A stretch of DNA of 10,984 nucleotides from a bacterium (GTDB lineage Bacteria > Patescibacteriota > Gracilibacteria > UM-FILTER-43-11). The DNA lies in the NCBI GenBank assembly GCA_030426875.1, contig JAUHXI010000030.1, forward strand, positions 1 to 10,984, given 5' to 3'. Positions 1 through 6,754 of this stretch are shown in pieces. The position numbers were made by a program, and so were the translations under genes. How positions within the stretch are numbered: the stretch's first letter is position 1; each line of letters begins with the position of its first letter. The notes beneath the pieces are model-generated. The model was not told the DNA's origin, made no database searches, and saw only the letters and a list, made by a program, of their open reading frames with translations.

Positions 1-1884
1 AAAAAAGAGCTAAAAGGTCAGTCTCCCGGCGATAATGACAGCATCAGACTCGTGCATTCCACCACCATTCAGCAAGAAGTTGAATATGTGTTGGAAGAAA
101 TCAAACTCGCTCAAGTGCCCTTGTCCGAAATCGCCATTCTCACCCGGGCCAACAGTCATGCAAAACCTTTTGTCGAAGCGCTTCGAAAAGAAAACATTCC
201 TTATCAATTCCTCTCTGAGCGGGGGCTTTATAATAAGGATGAAATCAAGGAGCTCATCAGCCTCCTCCGTGTGATCGCCAATCCCACCGATGACATCAGT
301 TTTTTCCGCGTTTTAAGGATGGATTACTGGCATTTACCCATGACCACGATCATTGAGCTCATCGACCAAAGCAAAAAGAAGTACATGACCTTATGGAAGG
401 TGGTTCAGGCTCATCCTAGCACCCAAAAGCTTGTCAAATTGCTGGCAGAATTGATTGAATTTTCTAAAACACACACTGCTGGAGAAGTCCTTTATCAATA
501 CACCGAAGGCACCCAGTTGTACGAAACGCTTCTTGCCAAAGACACCATTGAAGCCGAGGAGCACATCACCAATGTCGCTTCCTTTTTTGGCCGCATCCAA
601 CAGTTTGAGCGAGAATCCGATGAGAAGTCTGTCATTGATTTTGTGAATTATTTGAGTCTGGCTGAGGAGGCTGGCGAAAACCCTGCCGCCCGGTTTGACA
701 TCGGAGGCATTGAAGGTGTCCAAATTTCAACCATCCACGGCGCGAAGGGCCTTGAATTCCACACAGTTTTCCTGCCCAGTCTCGTTGCTCGACGCTTTCC
801 GTCTGACAATCGAAAGGATCCCATCGAAGTGCCACAAGGCTTGATTTCCGAAATTTTGGAAGAAGGAGATTTCCATCGGCAAGAAGAGCGACGGCTTTTT
901 TATGTCGCCCTCACTCGTGCTAAGGAACAGCTTCACTTGCTCCATTCTGATTTTTATAGTGCTTCCAACTCTCAGAACCCACGGGCTAAAAAACCCAGTG
1001 TCTTTCTGCAAGAGTTGGCAGATCAAGTGCCGATGGTTAAAATTGAGAAAACGGCTGAGGGTGTGGAGCGTTTCTTAAAACCCGAAAAAACCACCATACC
1101 CCTCTCTGTCGAAGCTGGAAAGCAGCAAAAAATCCTTCGTTTCAGCCACAGCGCTTTGAACAGCTTTCAGCGCTGTCCCAGACAATATGAATACGCTCAA
1201 ATCCTCAAAATTCCTCAACCACCCTCCGGGGCAGCCAGTTTCGGTTCCAGTCTGCACAACACGCTCAACGAATTTTATAAACTGGTCAACCAAAGTAAGC
1301 AAGCCAGTTTGTTTGAAGCTTATGAAGAAGATCTTTCTTCTGAGCGCCTGCTGGCTATTTTTGAGGAAAAATGGATCCCCGCTGGTTTTGATTCCAGGGC
1401 CCATCATGACACCTTAAAAGCGCGCGGGAGGGATATTCTTAAGAAATTTCACGAACACTTTGAAAAAGAAATCACTCGAATTGAATTTCTTGAAAAAGGC
1501 TTTAAATTAAAGTTGGGTAATTATACAATCAGTGGCCGCATCGATCGGGCGGATCGCCTTCCGGATGGGACACTTGAGGTGATTGATTACAAGTCTGGTA
1601 AATCCAAATCTCAGAAGCAAGTCGACAATGATCAACAGTTGGGGATTTATGCCATCGCCACCAAGGCATGTTTCAACATGCCAGCCAGCAAACTCACCCT
1701 CTATTTTTTGGATTCGGATGAAAAGGTGAGCACGACGCCTGATTTGAGCAAGTTGGAGAAGTTGAAAGACGAGCTCATTAAAACAGCAGATGAGATCAAT
1801 CAGTCAGATTTTGCGCCGACGCCGTCAAAGTTTGCCTGTGGATTTTGTCCATATAATAAAATTTGTGATGTAGCGGAGGGATAA
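1..1884 (+). CDS. UvrD/PcrA-type helicase fused to RecB-like Fe-S nuclease (5' partial)
   Basis: The frame is open from the window edge, so the N-terminal ATPase half (Walker A and B) is missing; 627 residues are visible. Helicase superfamily 1 motifs are present: motif IV region EIAILTR (visible residues 43-49), motif V STIHGAKGLEF (243-253) and motif VI YVALTRAKEQL (301-311). A PD-(D/E)XK nuclease follows: GRIDR (D515), EVIDYKSGK (D529, K531) and the QxxxY motif (Q546, Y550). Cys392 in FQRCPRQYEY plus C613-x2-C616-x5-C622 reproduce the four-cysteine 4Fe-4S arrangement known from AddB, AdnB and Cas4 nucleases. By family knowledge such enzymes unwind and resect double-strand ends for RecA recombination. 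One chain apparently carries both activities, as in AdnA/AdnB subunits. The GTG at 52 is only an internal codon. All catalytic residues of the visible part are retained. Confidence 0.93.
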   Translation, partial: KKELKGQSPGDNDSIRLVHSTTIQQEVEYVLEEIKLAQVPLSEIAILTRANSHAKPFVEALRKENIPYQFLSERGLYNKDEIKELISLLRVIANPTDDISFFRVLRMDYWHLPMTTIIELIDQSKKKYMTLWKVVQAHPSTQKLVKLLAELIEFSKTHTAGEVLYQYTEGTQLYETLLAKDTIEAEEHITNVASFFGRIQQFERESDEKSVIDFVNYLSLAEEAGENPAARFDIGGIEGVQISTIHGAKGLEFHTVFLPSLVARRFPSDNRKDPIEVPQGLISEILEEGDFHRQEERRLFYVALTRAKEQLHLLHSDFYSASNSQNPRAKKPSVFLQELADQVPMVKIEKTAEGVERFLKPEKTTIPLSVEAGKQQKILRFSHSALNSFQRCPRQYEYAQILKIPQPPSGAASFGSSLHNTLNEFYKLVNQSKQASLFEAYEEDLSSERLLAIFEEKWIPAGFDSRAHHDTLKARGRDILKKFHEHFEKEITRIEFLEKGFKLKLGNYTISGRIDRADRLPDGTLEVIDYKSGKSKSQKQVDNDQQLGIYAIATKACFNMPASKLTLYFLDSDEKVSTTPDLSKLEKLKDELIKTADEINQSDFAPTPSKFACGFCPYNKICDVAEG

Positions 1885-1895
1885 TGCCCTTGACA

Positions 1896-1913
1896 AGTAA
1901 ACAAAAGTTTACT
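1896..1913. repeat. Inverted repeat AGTAAAC-AAAA-GTTTACT
   Basis: This is a perfect 7-bp inverted repeat with a 4-base AAAA spacer, 12 bases after the helicase-nuclease stop. It directly abuts a TTGACA hexamer (1890-1895) that has no good -10 at 16-18 bases. No T-run follows, so it is a poor intrinsic terminator. A regulator-binding site for the adjacent toxin-antitoxin locus is possible, but its sequence differs from the palindrome at 1955-1968. Confidence 0.4.
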
Positions 1914-1943
1914 AATCTGATTCCATATAAATAAAGCTTCCTC

Positions 1944-1972
1944 TTGACATTAATTATCTAATTAGATATTAT
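1944..1972 (+). promoter_or_regulatory. Promoter of the toxin-antitoxin locus (TTGACA-17-TATTAT)
   Basis: A perfect -35 (TTGACA, 1944-1949) is followed by a 17-base spacer and TATTAT (1967-1972). Transcription would start near 1978-1980, about ten bases before the toxin ATG at 1989. This leaves almost no leader and no room for a Shine-Dalgarno sequence. The spacer carries a 14-bp palindrome, as expected for an autoregulated type II toxin-antitoxin operon. Confidence 0.75.
1955..1968. promoter_or_regulatory. Palindromic operator TATCTAATTAGATA
   Basis: A perfect 14-bp palindrome lies between the -35 and -10 hexamers and overlaps the first two bases of the -10. A dimeric HTH repressor bound here would block RNA polymerase. 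The HigA-like antitoxin encoded at 2438-2719 is the natural candidate, since family members repress their own promoters. The site is seen in the sequence; its recognition by this protein is inferred. Confidence 0.6.
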
Positions 1973-1988
1973 TAACCCACCACATGTC

Positions 1989-2441
1989 ATGAAGATTATT
2001 TGTTACGCCTTTAAAAACGAGGGCAATGAGTTAGAATCACCTTTCCTTAATTATCTTGAAAATATGCCTTAAAACCAAGTGAGTTAGATAAAAGGCGACA
2101 AACATAGACTGAAAAAAATCGCAAATATTGAAGCGCATTTAATTCACCTGCTTGATCATAAAGGTAGCTATAACCTTCCACCTATTTCTCAAAAATATAA
2201 AGACCAAGCCATTGGAATTTTGAAAATCAAAGAAGGTAGCAAGCTAATTCGATTCGCTCTTTTCACTCAAGCCAAGCAAAATATTGTGCTATTAGATGTA
2301 ATAGAAAAGTCAAAACTCTACCAAAAAAATCAGAAGCAAAATGTGGATAAAATGATTCAAAAATTTTTAAATCGAGCCGAAAAATACCGCCAAGATTATC
2401 TTCATAAAAGTCTATTTCTACCACTAAATTTTAAATCATGA
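1989..2441 (+). pseudogene. HigB/RelE-family toxin, disrupted by two in-frame stops
   Basis: The reading frame starts at ATG 1989 (MKIICYAFKNEGNELESPF), runs to TAA 2070-2072, meets TAG 2085-2087, then stays open in the same frame from 2088 to TGA 2439-2441. The second part (...KLIRFALFTQAKQNIVLLDVIEK...) has the beta-strand and basic-tail pattern of HigB/Gp49-like RNA-cleaving toxins, which act on translated mRNA. The two parts fit one toxin of about 145-150 residues. Between the stops another frame reads LKPSELDKRRQT, which joins plausibly. A compensating pair of one-base indels near 2064-2075 and 2088-2110 therefore explains the damage as well as two nonsense changes would. A TTG at 2220 could start a 73-residue remnant, but this lacks the N-terminal half of the fold. 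Promoter, operator and the 4-base overlap with the antitoxin are intact, so the damage looks recent or may be a sequence error. Confidence 0.7.
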
Positions 2442-2719
2442 TCAAAAAAAAATACAGTAATGTTTTTGCTCAAGCTAAAAATGACCCCAATTATAGGGGC
2501 TGTCTTCAAGAAGCCACAGCCAGACTAAAATTAGCCGAGCTACTACACAAAGAACGCACCTTTCAGTCCCTCAGTATGGCCCAGTTAGCCAAAAAAGCCG
2601 GTACTACTCCTGCCGTTATCAGTCGCATCGAAAATGCCCAAGTCTCTGCTGGAATCGACCTCATTTACAAAATTTTTAAAGCGTTGGGTAAAAAAACTTT
2701 GAACTTAGACCTTTCCTAA
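2438..2719 (+). CDS. higA: HigA-like antitoxin, XRE-family HTH regulator
   Basis: A 93-residue protein with a Cro/C1-type helix-turn-helix at about residues 45-69 (SMAQLAKKAGTTPAVISRIE). A helical N-terminal extension (1-40) is typical of HigA antitoxins encoded after their toxin. It would bind and neutralise the HigB toxin and repress the operon, probably at the palindrome 1955-1968. Its ATG overlaps the toxin TGA (ATGA), the classic translational coupling. Because the toxin frame is interrupted upstream, ribosomes may rarely reach this coupling site unless they re-initiate. The antitoxin itself shows no damage. An orphan regulator role is an alternative. Confidence 0.85.
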   Translation: MIKKKYSNVFAQAKNDPNYRGCLQEATARLKLAELLHKERTFQSLSMAQLAKKAGTTPAVISRIENAQVSAGIDLIYKIFKALGKKTLNLDLS

Positions 2720-2768
2720 AAAATAGGACGCGCGTATCATTAGTTCTCCTGCCAATAAAAATTCACAC

Positions 2769-3932
2769 ATGCAATACCTCAACACCTTACTCCTCATCAT
2801 TGGTTTAGGCCTCATTGGCTTCATTGCTTACAAAATTCTTCAAAAATTGGAGAAGCCCAGAGGGGATGATCAAAGTATAAAAATGCTTCAAGAGCATCTT
2901 TTTCAGATCCAACGGAGCATTAAAGAGCAAGATCAAACTCTGAATAAAGAACTCAACAAGTCACGTGATGTTTTGAGTGAATCTCTGCAAAAACAATTCG
3001 CTACGACTGCTAAAATGGTCAAAGAAATCAGTGACAACTCCAAATCCGTTACCGAAAAACTCACCAAATTGGACGAAACAAACAAGCAGGTCGTCGGCTT
3101 TGCGGAGCAGATGAAAAGCTTAGAAAACATCCTCAAGAATCCAAAACAACGGGGTATTTTGGGTGAATTTTTCTTGGAAAACCTCCTGTCCAACCAGCTG
3201 CCCCCTTCTCATTTTAAAATGCAATATGGATTCGGGAATGGTGAAATTGTGGACGCTGTGATTTTTGTTCGAGATACTATCATTCCTGTGGATGCCAAAT
3301 TTTCACTGGAAAATTACAACGCCATGATGGAAGAAAAAGTAGAATCGAAGCGACAAAGTTTGGAAAAGAATTTCAAATCCGATCTCAAGAAGCGAATTGA
3401 TGAAACGAGTAAATACGTTCGACCCGAGGAGGGGACCACTGATTTTGCCTTCATGTTCATCCCTGCTGACGGCGTTTTTTACAACCTCCTCAGTCAAAAA
3501 GTGGGTGTTTTAGATGTGAACACGCACGATTTGATTGAATATGCCTTCAAAAAGAAGGTCATCATGGTGTCACCCATGACCTTTTATGCCTATTTGCAAA
3601 CCGTGATGCAGGCCCTTAAAGCCCTCACCATCGAAAAGCAAGCGGTAGAAATCCAAAAACGAGTGGGGGACTTAGGCCGCCACTTGAATGCGTATCAAGA
3701 TCATATGAAAAAAGTGGGCAATCATCTTTCTACGACTGTTAATGCTTATAATAATGCAGGCAAGGAATACGGTAAAATTGATAAAGATGTCATTCGGATC
3801 ACCGAAGGGGAGTCATCAGTAGGTGTGGACATTCCAACTTTAGACAAGCCTAAAAACTTTGATGAAATGAGTTCGATGACCTCAGTCAAAATCAGTTCAA
3901 AAAAAGTTCAGCAACAGACCTTGATAAATTAG
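2769..3932 (+). CDS. rmuC: RmuC family protein (DNA recombination)
   Basis: The 387-residue product has an N-terminal membrane helix (about 4-23), a long charged coiled coil (about 30-125) and a RmuC domain. The domain includes RGILGEFFLENLL (128-140), VDAKFSLENY (174-183) and FMFIPADGVFYNLL (228-241), the usual core signatures. RmuC proteins restrain inverted-repeat rearrangements in E. coli and contain a predicted PD-(D/E)XK-related fold; here the VDAK segment is the likely D-x-K. The protein would be tethered to the membrane facing the cytoplasm. Start chosen at ATG 2769 because it just precedes the membrane helix; no Shine-Dalgarno is visible. The gene lies 49 bases after higA with no clear terminator or promoter between. 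Its last codons contain the -35 of the next operon. Confidence 0.95.
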   Translation: MQYLNTLLLIIGLGLIGFIAYKILQKLEKPRGDDQSIKMLQEHLFQIQRSIKEQDQTLNKELNKSRDVLSESLQKQFATTAKMVKEISDNSKSVTEKLTKLDETNKQVVGFAEQMKSLENILKNPKQRGILGEFFLENLLSNQLPPSHFKMQYGFGNGEIVDAVIFVRDTIIPVDAKFSLENYNAMMEEKVESKRQSLEKNFKSDLKKRIDETSKYVRPEEGTTDFAFMFIPADGVFYNLLSQKVGVLDVNTHDLIEYAFKKKVIMVSPMTFYAYLQTVMQALKALTIEKQAVEIQKRVGDLGRHLNAYQDHMKKVGNHLSTTVNAYNNAGKEYGKIDKDVIRITEGESSVGVDIPTLDKPKNFDEMSSMTSVKISSKKVQQQTLIN

Positions 3933-3949
3933 GCTAAATTTGTTATAAT
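3921..3949 (+). promoter_or_regulatory. Promoter of the pilin-like cluster (TTGATA-17-TATAAT, extended -10)
   Basis: TTGATA (3921-3926), a 17-base spacer and a perfect TATAAT (3944-3949) preceded by TGT (extended -10). The -35 lies inside the end of rmuC. Initiation near 3956 leaves a leader of about 17 A-rich bases before GTG 3973. The 16-base stretch 3936-3951 matches the box before the sortase gene (9520-9535) with one mismatch. Confidence 0.8.
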
Positions 3950-3972
3950 AAAGGGATAAATAAAAACAAAAC

Positions 3973-4419
3973 GTGTTTAAAAAAATATCTCTTTTTCTTT
4001 TTTTGGCCTTATTCCTAACCGTATTCGTTCCGGAGGTGCTTCCGTCTACCGCTCCATCTGCTCATGCAAACCAAGTCCCCGTGCCAGGTGAGAACATTGA
4101 TTCAGGGGGATTCATGTATAATTTGGATTCTATCACTCACCCAGGTATAGAAACAACAGTGCGGCAGGGCTGGATCCGGAGAGGGGTCAACTACTTTTTT
4201 GAAAACATCATTGGCTTTATGGCTGCGGTGATTGGCACTTTGGCTATTTTGATGATTTCGGTGGGTGGGTTTTTGATGCTTTCTTCAGCGGGGAACGAGC
4301 AGATGTATGAGCAGGGTAAAAACTATGTTAAATTTGCTCTAATTGGACTCGCTTTCACGCTTTCAGCCTATCTTTTGGTGACCTTGGTTCAACTCCTCAT
4401 TCAAAGTATTTATGCTTAA
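3973..4419 (+). CDS. Secreted two-helix pilin-like protein 1 (T4SS-pilin type)
   Basis: The 148-residue product begins at GTG. A Sec signal peptide (hydrophobic 5-20) ends in AHA, with likely cleavage after residue 32. A short exposed segment follows, then membrane helix 1 (about 79-104), a polar loop GGFLMLSSAGNEQ (98-110) and helix 2 (about 119-143). This plan (signal, short ectodomain, helical hairpin with a GG...AGNE loop) is that of the VirB2/TrbC-like 'T4SS pilin' proteins widespread in Patescibacteria. A subunit of an envelope channel or fibre is the likely role, by family resemblance only. It is first in a run of five paralogues and directly follows a strong promoter. Its last 8 bases overlap the start of the next gene. 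GTG was chosen because it gives a complete signal peptide just downstream of the predicted transcription start. Confidence 0.8.
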   Translation: MFKKISLFLFLALFLTVFVPEVLPSTAPSAHANQVPVPGENIDSGGFMYNLDSITHPGIETTVRQGWIRRGVNYFFENIIGFMAAVIGTLAILMISVGGFLMLSSAGNEQMYEQGKNYVKFALIGLAFTLSAYLLVTLVQLLIQSIYA

Positions 4420-5101
4420 AAAAAAGTTAAAAACCATGGGGTTAGTTTTAGTTGGTCTGATTGCTTTTTCAGCTCAAATGCCTGCGTATGCCCAAGAAGG
4501 TGCTGGCTTTCAAAGCCGTTGCGAAAATGCAGAGGCTCTTGGCTACCCACCATGTGCAGACACGCCGGCAGAATGTGGAACTACAGAGATAAATGTCAAA
4601 AACCCAAATTTTGACGAAAACGGATCAACAAATCCCGAAGAAAACCCAACCTCCATCAAAAAATATCGCGAGCCATTCAACTGTTTTCCAATTTTGGAGC
4701 CCATTGCTGGGCGCAATGGTTATGATCTTTTTACCGTCACTCCAACTCCAGATAAAACCGATGTCATTTATAAACTCTACCTAGGTGGCGCAATTGCCCC
4801 TGGGGATGAGGGTCCTATTCAGTTTATTTTGACTTTTGAAAAGGGAAAAGAAACCGAAGGGCCATTTGGACTGCTCTATAATTACCTTGGCTTGGTTTAT
4901 AAATACATGTCAGGGATCATAGTTGCGGTGGTCGTTTTATTCATCATTGTTGCAGGTGTTCGAATTTCTACGGCTGGTGGTAATGCAGAGGGAGCCAAAG
5001 GGGGTAAAGACATGATCATCAAGGCATTGGTGGGAATGGTTCTATGGTTCACTGCTTCTGTGATTTTATACACGATCAATCCAACCTTCTTTGCTTTTTA
5101 G
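4412..5101 (+). CDS. Secreted pilin-like protein 2 with Cys-containing ectodomain
   Basis: The 229-residue product has a signal peptide ending in AYA (cleavage after about residue 27) and a long polar exposed domain (28-160). It ends with helix 1 (about 165-185), the loop AGVRISTAGGNAE (181-193) and helix 2 (about 202-224). The last 65 residues are paralogous to the other four cluster proteins. The exposed domain has four cysteines (37, 48, 55, 91) and is rich in Asn, Pro and Glu; with an even number outside the membrane, two disulfides are plausible. It is about 80-100 residues longer than members 1, 3 and 5, so it may be a specialised subunit rather than the bulk pilin. It overlaps member 1 by 8 bases in another frame, implying coupled translation. 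The ectodomain resembles nothing I recognise. Confidence 0.78.
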   Translation: MLKKKLKTMGLVLVGLIAFSAQMPAYAQEGAGFQSRCENAEALGYPPCADTPAECGTTEINVKNPNFDENGSTNPEENPTSIKKYREPFNCFPILEPIAGRNGYDLFTVTPTPDKTDVIYKLYLGGAIAPGDEGPIQFILTFEKGKETEGPFGLLYNYLGLVYKYMSGIIVAVVVLFIIVAGVRISTAGGNAEGAKGGKDMIIKALVGMVLWFTASVILYTINPTFFAF

Positions 5102-5173
5102 CCCGTTCCAGACTTCATTCATGTGATTAAATGATTATATTTACTTGACCTGTGAGGATTCAAAAATTATACA

Positions 5174-5572
5174 ATGAAAATTCAAAAATTCATCAACAAA
5201 GGCTTTTTTTTCACTTTAATACTAGCCCATAAGATGGCTCAGGCTCAAGGCATTGGGAATGGAGACAGTGTCATTTCACCTCCAGCAGGAGCGGGGTCTC
5301 TGCCTACAGGAGGGGTAACTGGGACTGATATAAAGTCTAGTTTTTTGTTTTCTAAGCTCATTCCATTTTTAATCAGTTGGGGGATCAATCTGGCAATTGG
5401 CCTTTCTGTTTTAATGGTTATCGTAGGAGGCTATCAGTTTTTAACGGCTTATGGCAATGAGGAAAAGCATACTCAGGGCATTAAAACATTGGTTTATTCC
5501 TTCATTGGCCTCGGCCTTTCATTAGCGGCTTACGCCATTGTTCAAATCATCACTCGTATTCAATTTTCATGA
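5174..5572 (+). CDS. Secreted two-helix pilin-like protein 3 (T4SS-pilin type)
   Basis: The 132-residue product has a signal peptide ending in AQA (cleavage after about residue 24) and a 35-residue Gly/Pro/Ser-rich exposed segment. Helix 1 (about 61-87), loop GGYQFLTAYGNEEK (85-98) and helix 2 (about 104-127) follow. The size and the AYGNEE loop match the core form shared with members 1 and 5. It follows member 2 after 72 bases and overlaps the next gene by ATGA, so it is probably cotranscribed. An LPTGG string (43-47) precedes helix 1, but it is not at the C-terminus as in a sortase signal. ATG 5174 is required for the signal peptide; no Shine-Dalgarno sits at a useful distance. Confidence 0.8.
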   Translation: MKIQKFINKGFFFTLILAHKMAQAQGIGNGDSVISPPAGAGSLPTGGVTGTDIKSSFLFSKLIPFLISWGINLAIGLSVLMVIVGGYQFLTAYGNEEKHTQGIKTLVYSFIGLGLSLAAYAIVQIITRIQFS

Positions 5573-6297
5573 ACCATAAAAAAATCCTCATTGCCATCAC
5601 CGTTTTTTGCTTGAGTGCAACCAGTGCGTTGGCTTTGAGTAAGGAGGAAGCCACGTCTGAATACGTGAAGCAGCTCACCCTGGCTGGTTTGGATGAGGCT
5701 CTAGCTTCAGAAAAAGCAGCTTCAGACGTTGAGTTTTTGCTTGAGGCCATGGAAGGCTCTCAGTATGATCTTACGGTGACCTATGAGGCACTTGAAATCC
5801 GAGTGGATAGTTTGAATAAGAATGATAGCCGCCACGATGCAGCTGATGAGGCTTTAAAAATTGCCGAGGAAAAAGTGATTGAATTCACGGGCATTCCAGC
5901 CCAAAATAGCTTAGATTTGCAGGACGCGGTGGCGGGGACGCTTCCTCGTTTGATTGCAGATTTGACCTTTGAGTTGGCTCAAATCACTGCAACTGAAGCG
6001 ATCAATGGTGTGAATCAAATTTTAATTGTCCCTGATCGCCCAGGGGATGTGCCCGCAACGACAGTTGAGTGGTTTTTGTCTCAATTGATCAGGCAGCTCT
6101 TCCGATTTGCGTGGTTATTCATTCTAGTCGCTTTTATTGTTTCGGGCATTTTCTTCATCCTTGCAAAGGACAACGAGGAGCGCGTTACTAAGGCCAGAAA
6201 CATGATCCTTTATAGTCTGGTTGGATTTGCTGTGATCAGCCTCGCGTTTGCTTTTGTTAAAGGTTTCACGGCCATTGATTTTTTTGCTTTTATATAA
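5569..6297 (+). CDS. Secreted pilin-like protein 4 with helical ectodomain
   Basis: The 242-residue product has a signal peptide ending in ALA (cleavage after about residue 22). A long acidic, Ala/Glu/Leu-rich and probably alpha-helical exposed domain (23-165) follows. Then come helix 1 (about 177-199), the divergent loop SGIFFILAKDNEER (192-205) and helix 2 (about 211-231). It is the most diverged member: the second Gly of the GG pair is followed by an aliphatic stretch, and the AGN triplet is KDN. The topology and the DNEE-K/R-x(5)-LVGF pattern still place it with its neighbours. Its ATG overlaps the stop of member 3 by four bases, so the two proteins are likely translated together and may form a pair. 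The ectodomain function is unknown. Confidence 0.76.
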   Translation: MNHKKILIAITVFCLSATSALALSKEEATSEYVKQLTLAGLDEALASEKAASDVEFLLEAMEGSQYDLTVTYEALEIRVDSLNKNDSRHDAADEALKIAEEKVIEFTGIPAQNSLDLQDAVAGTLPRLIADLTFELAQITATEAINGVNQILIVPDRPGDVPATTVEWFLSQLIRQLFRFAWLFILVAFIVSGIFFILAKDNEERVTKARNMILYSLVGFAVISLAFAFVKGFTAIDFFAFI

Positions 6298-6355
6298 TAT
6301 TCCTTCATGCATTTACCTCTTGCATTTTCCTGAGGCTTAACATTGGATTTATCAC

Positions 6356-6754
6356 ATGAAACTCAAACACTCTATTTTTTACTTCACTGGGATATTGTTG
6401 TTACTTCCTTTGAATGTCACCAAGGCTCAAGGCTTAACGTTGCAAGATTTTAGAGATGAAATTTTTAGACCCAATAATCTTCCTGGTGGCGAGACCGGAA
6501 ACGTCAGTGCTGAAACGAAGGTATCTGACATCCTTCAATTTGCCATCGATCTTATTCTGTACGCCTCGGGTTCTGTTGCTGTTTTAATGCTTGTTTATGG
6601 GGGAATTCGATTCATCACATCGGCTGGGAATCAAGAGCAGCGGGATGTGGCTATAAAAATCTTGCGCTATTCGATTACAGGCTTAGTGGTGGTGATTTTC
6701 GCCTTTGCATTGGTTAGCAATGTGATTGATTTGCTTTTTAGTGCAACGACCTAG
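6356..6754 (+). CDS. Secreted two-helix pilin-like protein 5 (T4SS-pilin type)
   Basis: The 132-residue product has a signal peptide ending in TKA (cleavage after about residue 24) and an exposed segment (25-58). Helix 1 (about 62-85), loop YGGIRFITSAGNQEQ (81-95) and helix 2 (about 101-125) follow. This loop is the closest of the five to the form of the T4SS-pilin-type family that I know from Patescibacteria, so it may be the least altered member. By analogy with VirB2, the loop would face the cytoplasm and both ends the outside. It lies 58 bases after member 4 and closes the cluster. No hairpin-plus-T terminator is clear downstream. Function as a pilus or channel subunit is inferred from family and context; no ATPase or core component is encoded in the window. 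Confidence 0.82.
   Translation: MKLKHSIFYFTGILLLLPLNVTKAQGLTLQDFRDEIFRPNNLPGGETGNVSAETKVSDILQFAIDLILYASGSVAVLMLVYGGIRFITSAGNQEQRDVAIKILRYSITGLVVVIFAFALVSNVIDLLFSATT

Noticed and set aside
1075..1407. Open frames on the opposite strand of the helicase-nuclease and other large genes
   Set aside because: They are shadows of clearly conserved coding sequence on the other strand and have no family-like composition.
2070..2087. Alternative genetic code explaining the toxin stops
   Set aside because: The interrupting codons are TAA and TAG, both used as normal gene ends here; the known Gracilibacteria recoding concerns TGA, which ends genes at 2441 and 5572.
2220..2441. Stand-alone 73-residue protein from TTG 2220
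   Set aside because: The frame continues upstream with toxin-like residues to 2088 and resumes in the ATG 1989 segment, so it is the end of a broken toxin gene.
5145..5173. TTGACC-17-TATACA before pilin-like gene 3
   Set aside because: The -10 abuts ATG 5174, so transcription would start inside the signal-peptide codons. It cannot drive the full-length gene.
5300..5314. LPTGG in pilin-like protein 3 (and LPGGETG in protein 5) as sortase substrate motifs
   Set aside because: They lie before the first membrane helix and are not followed by the usual single helix and basic tail at the C-terminus; probably chance in Gly/Pro-rich linkers.
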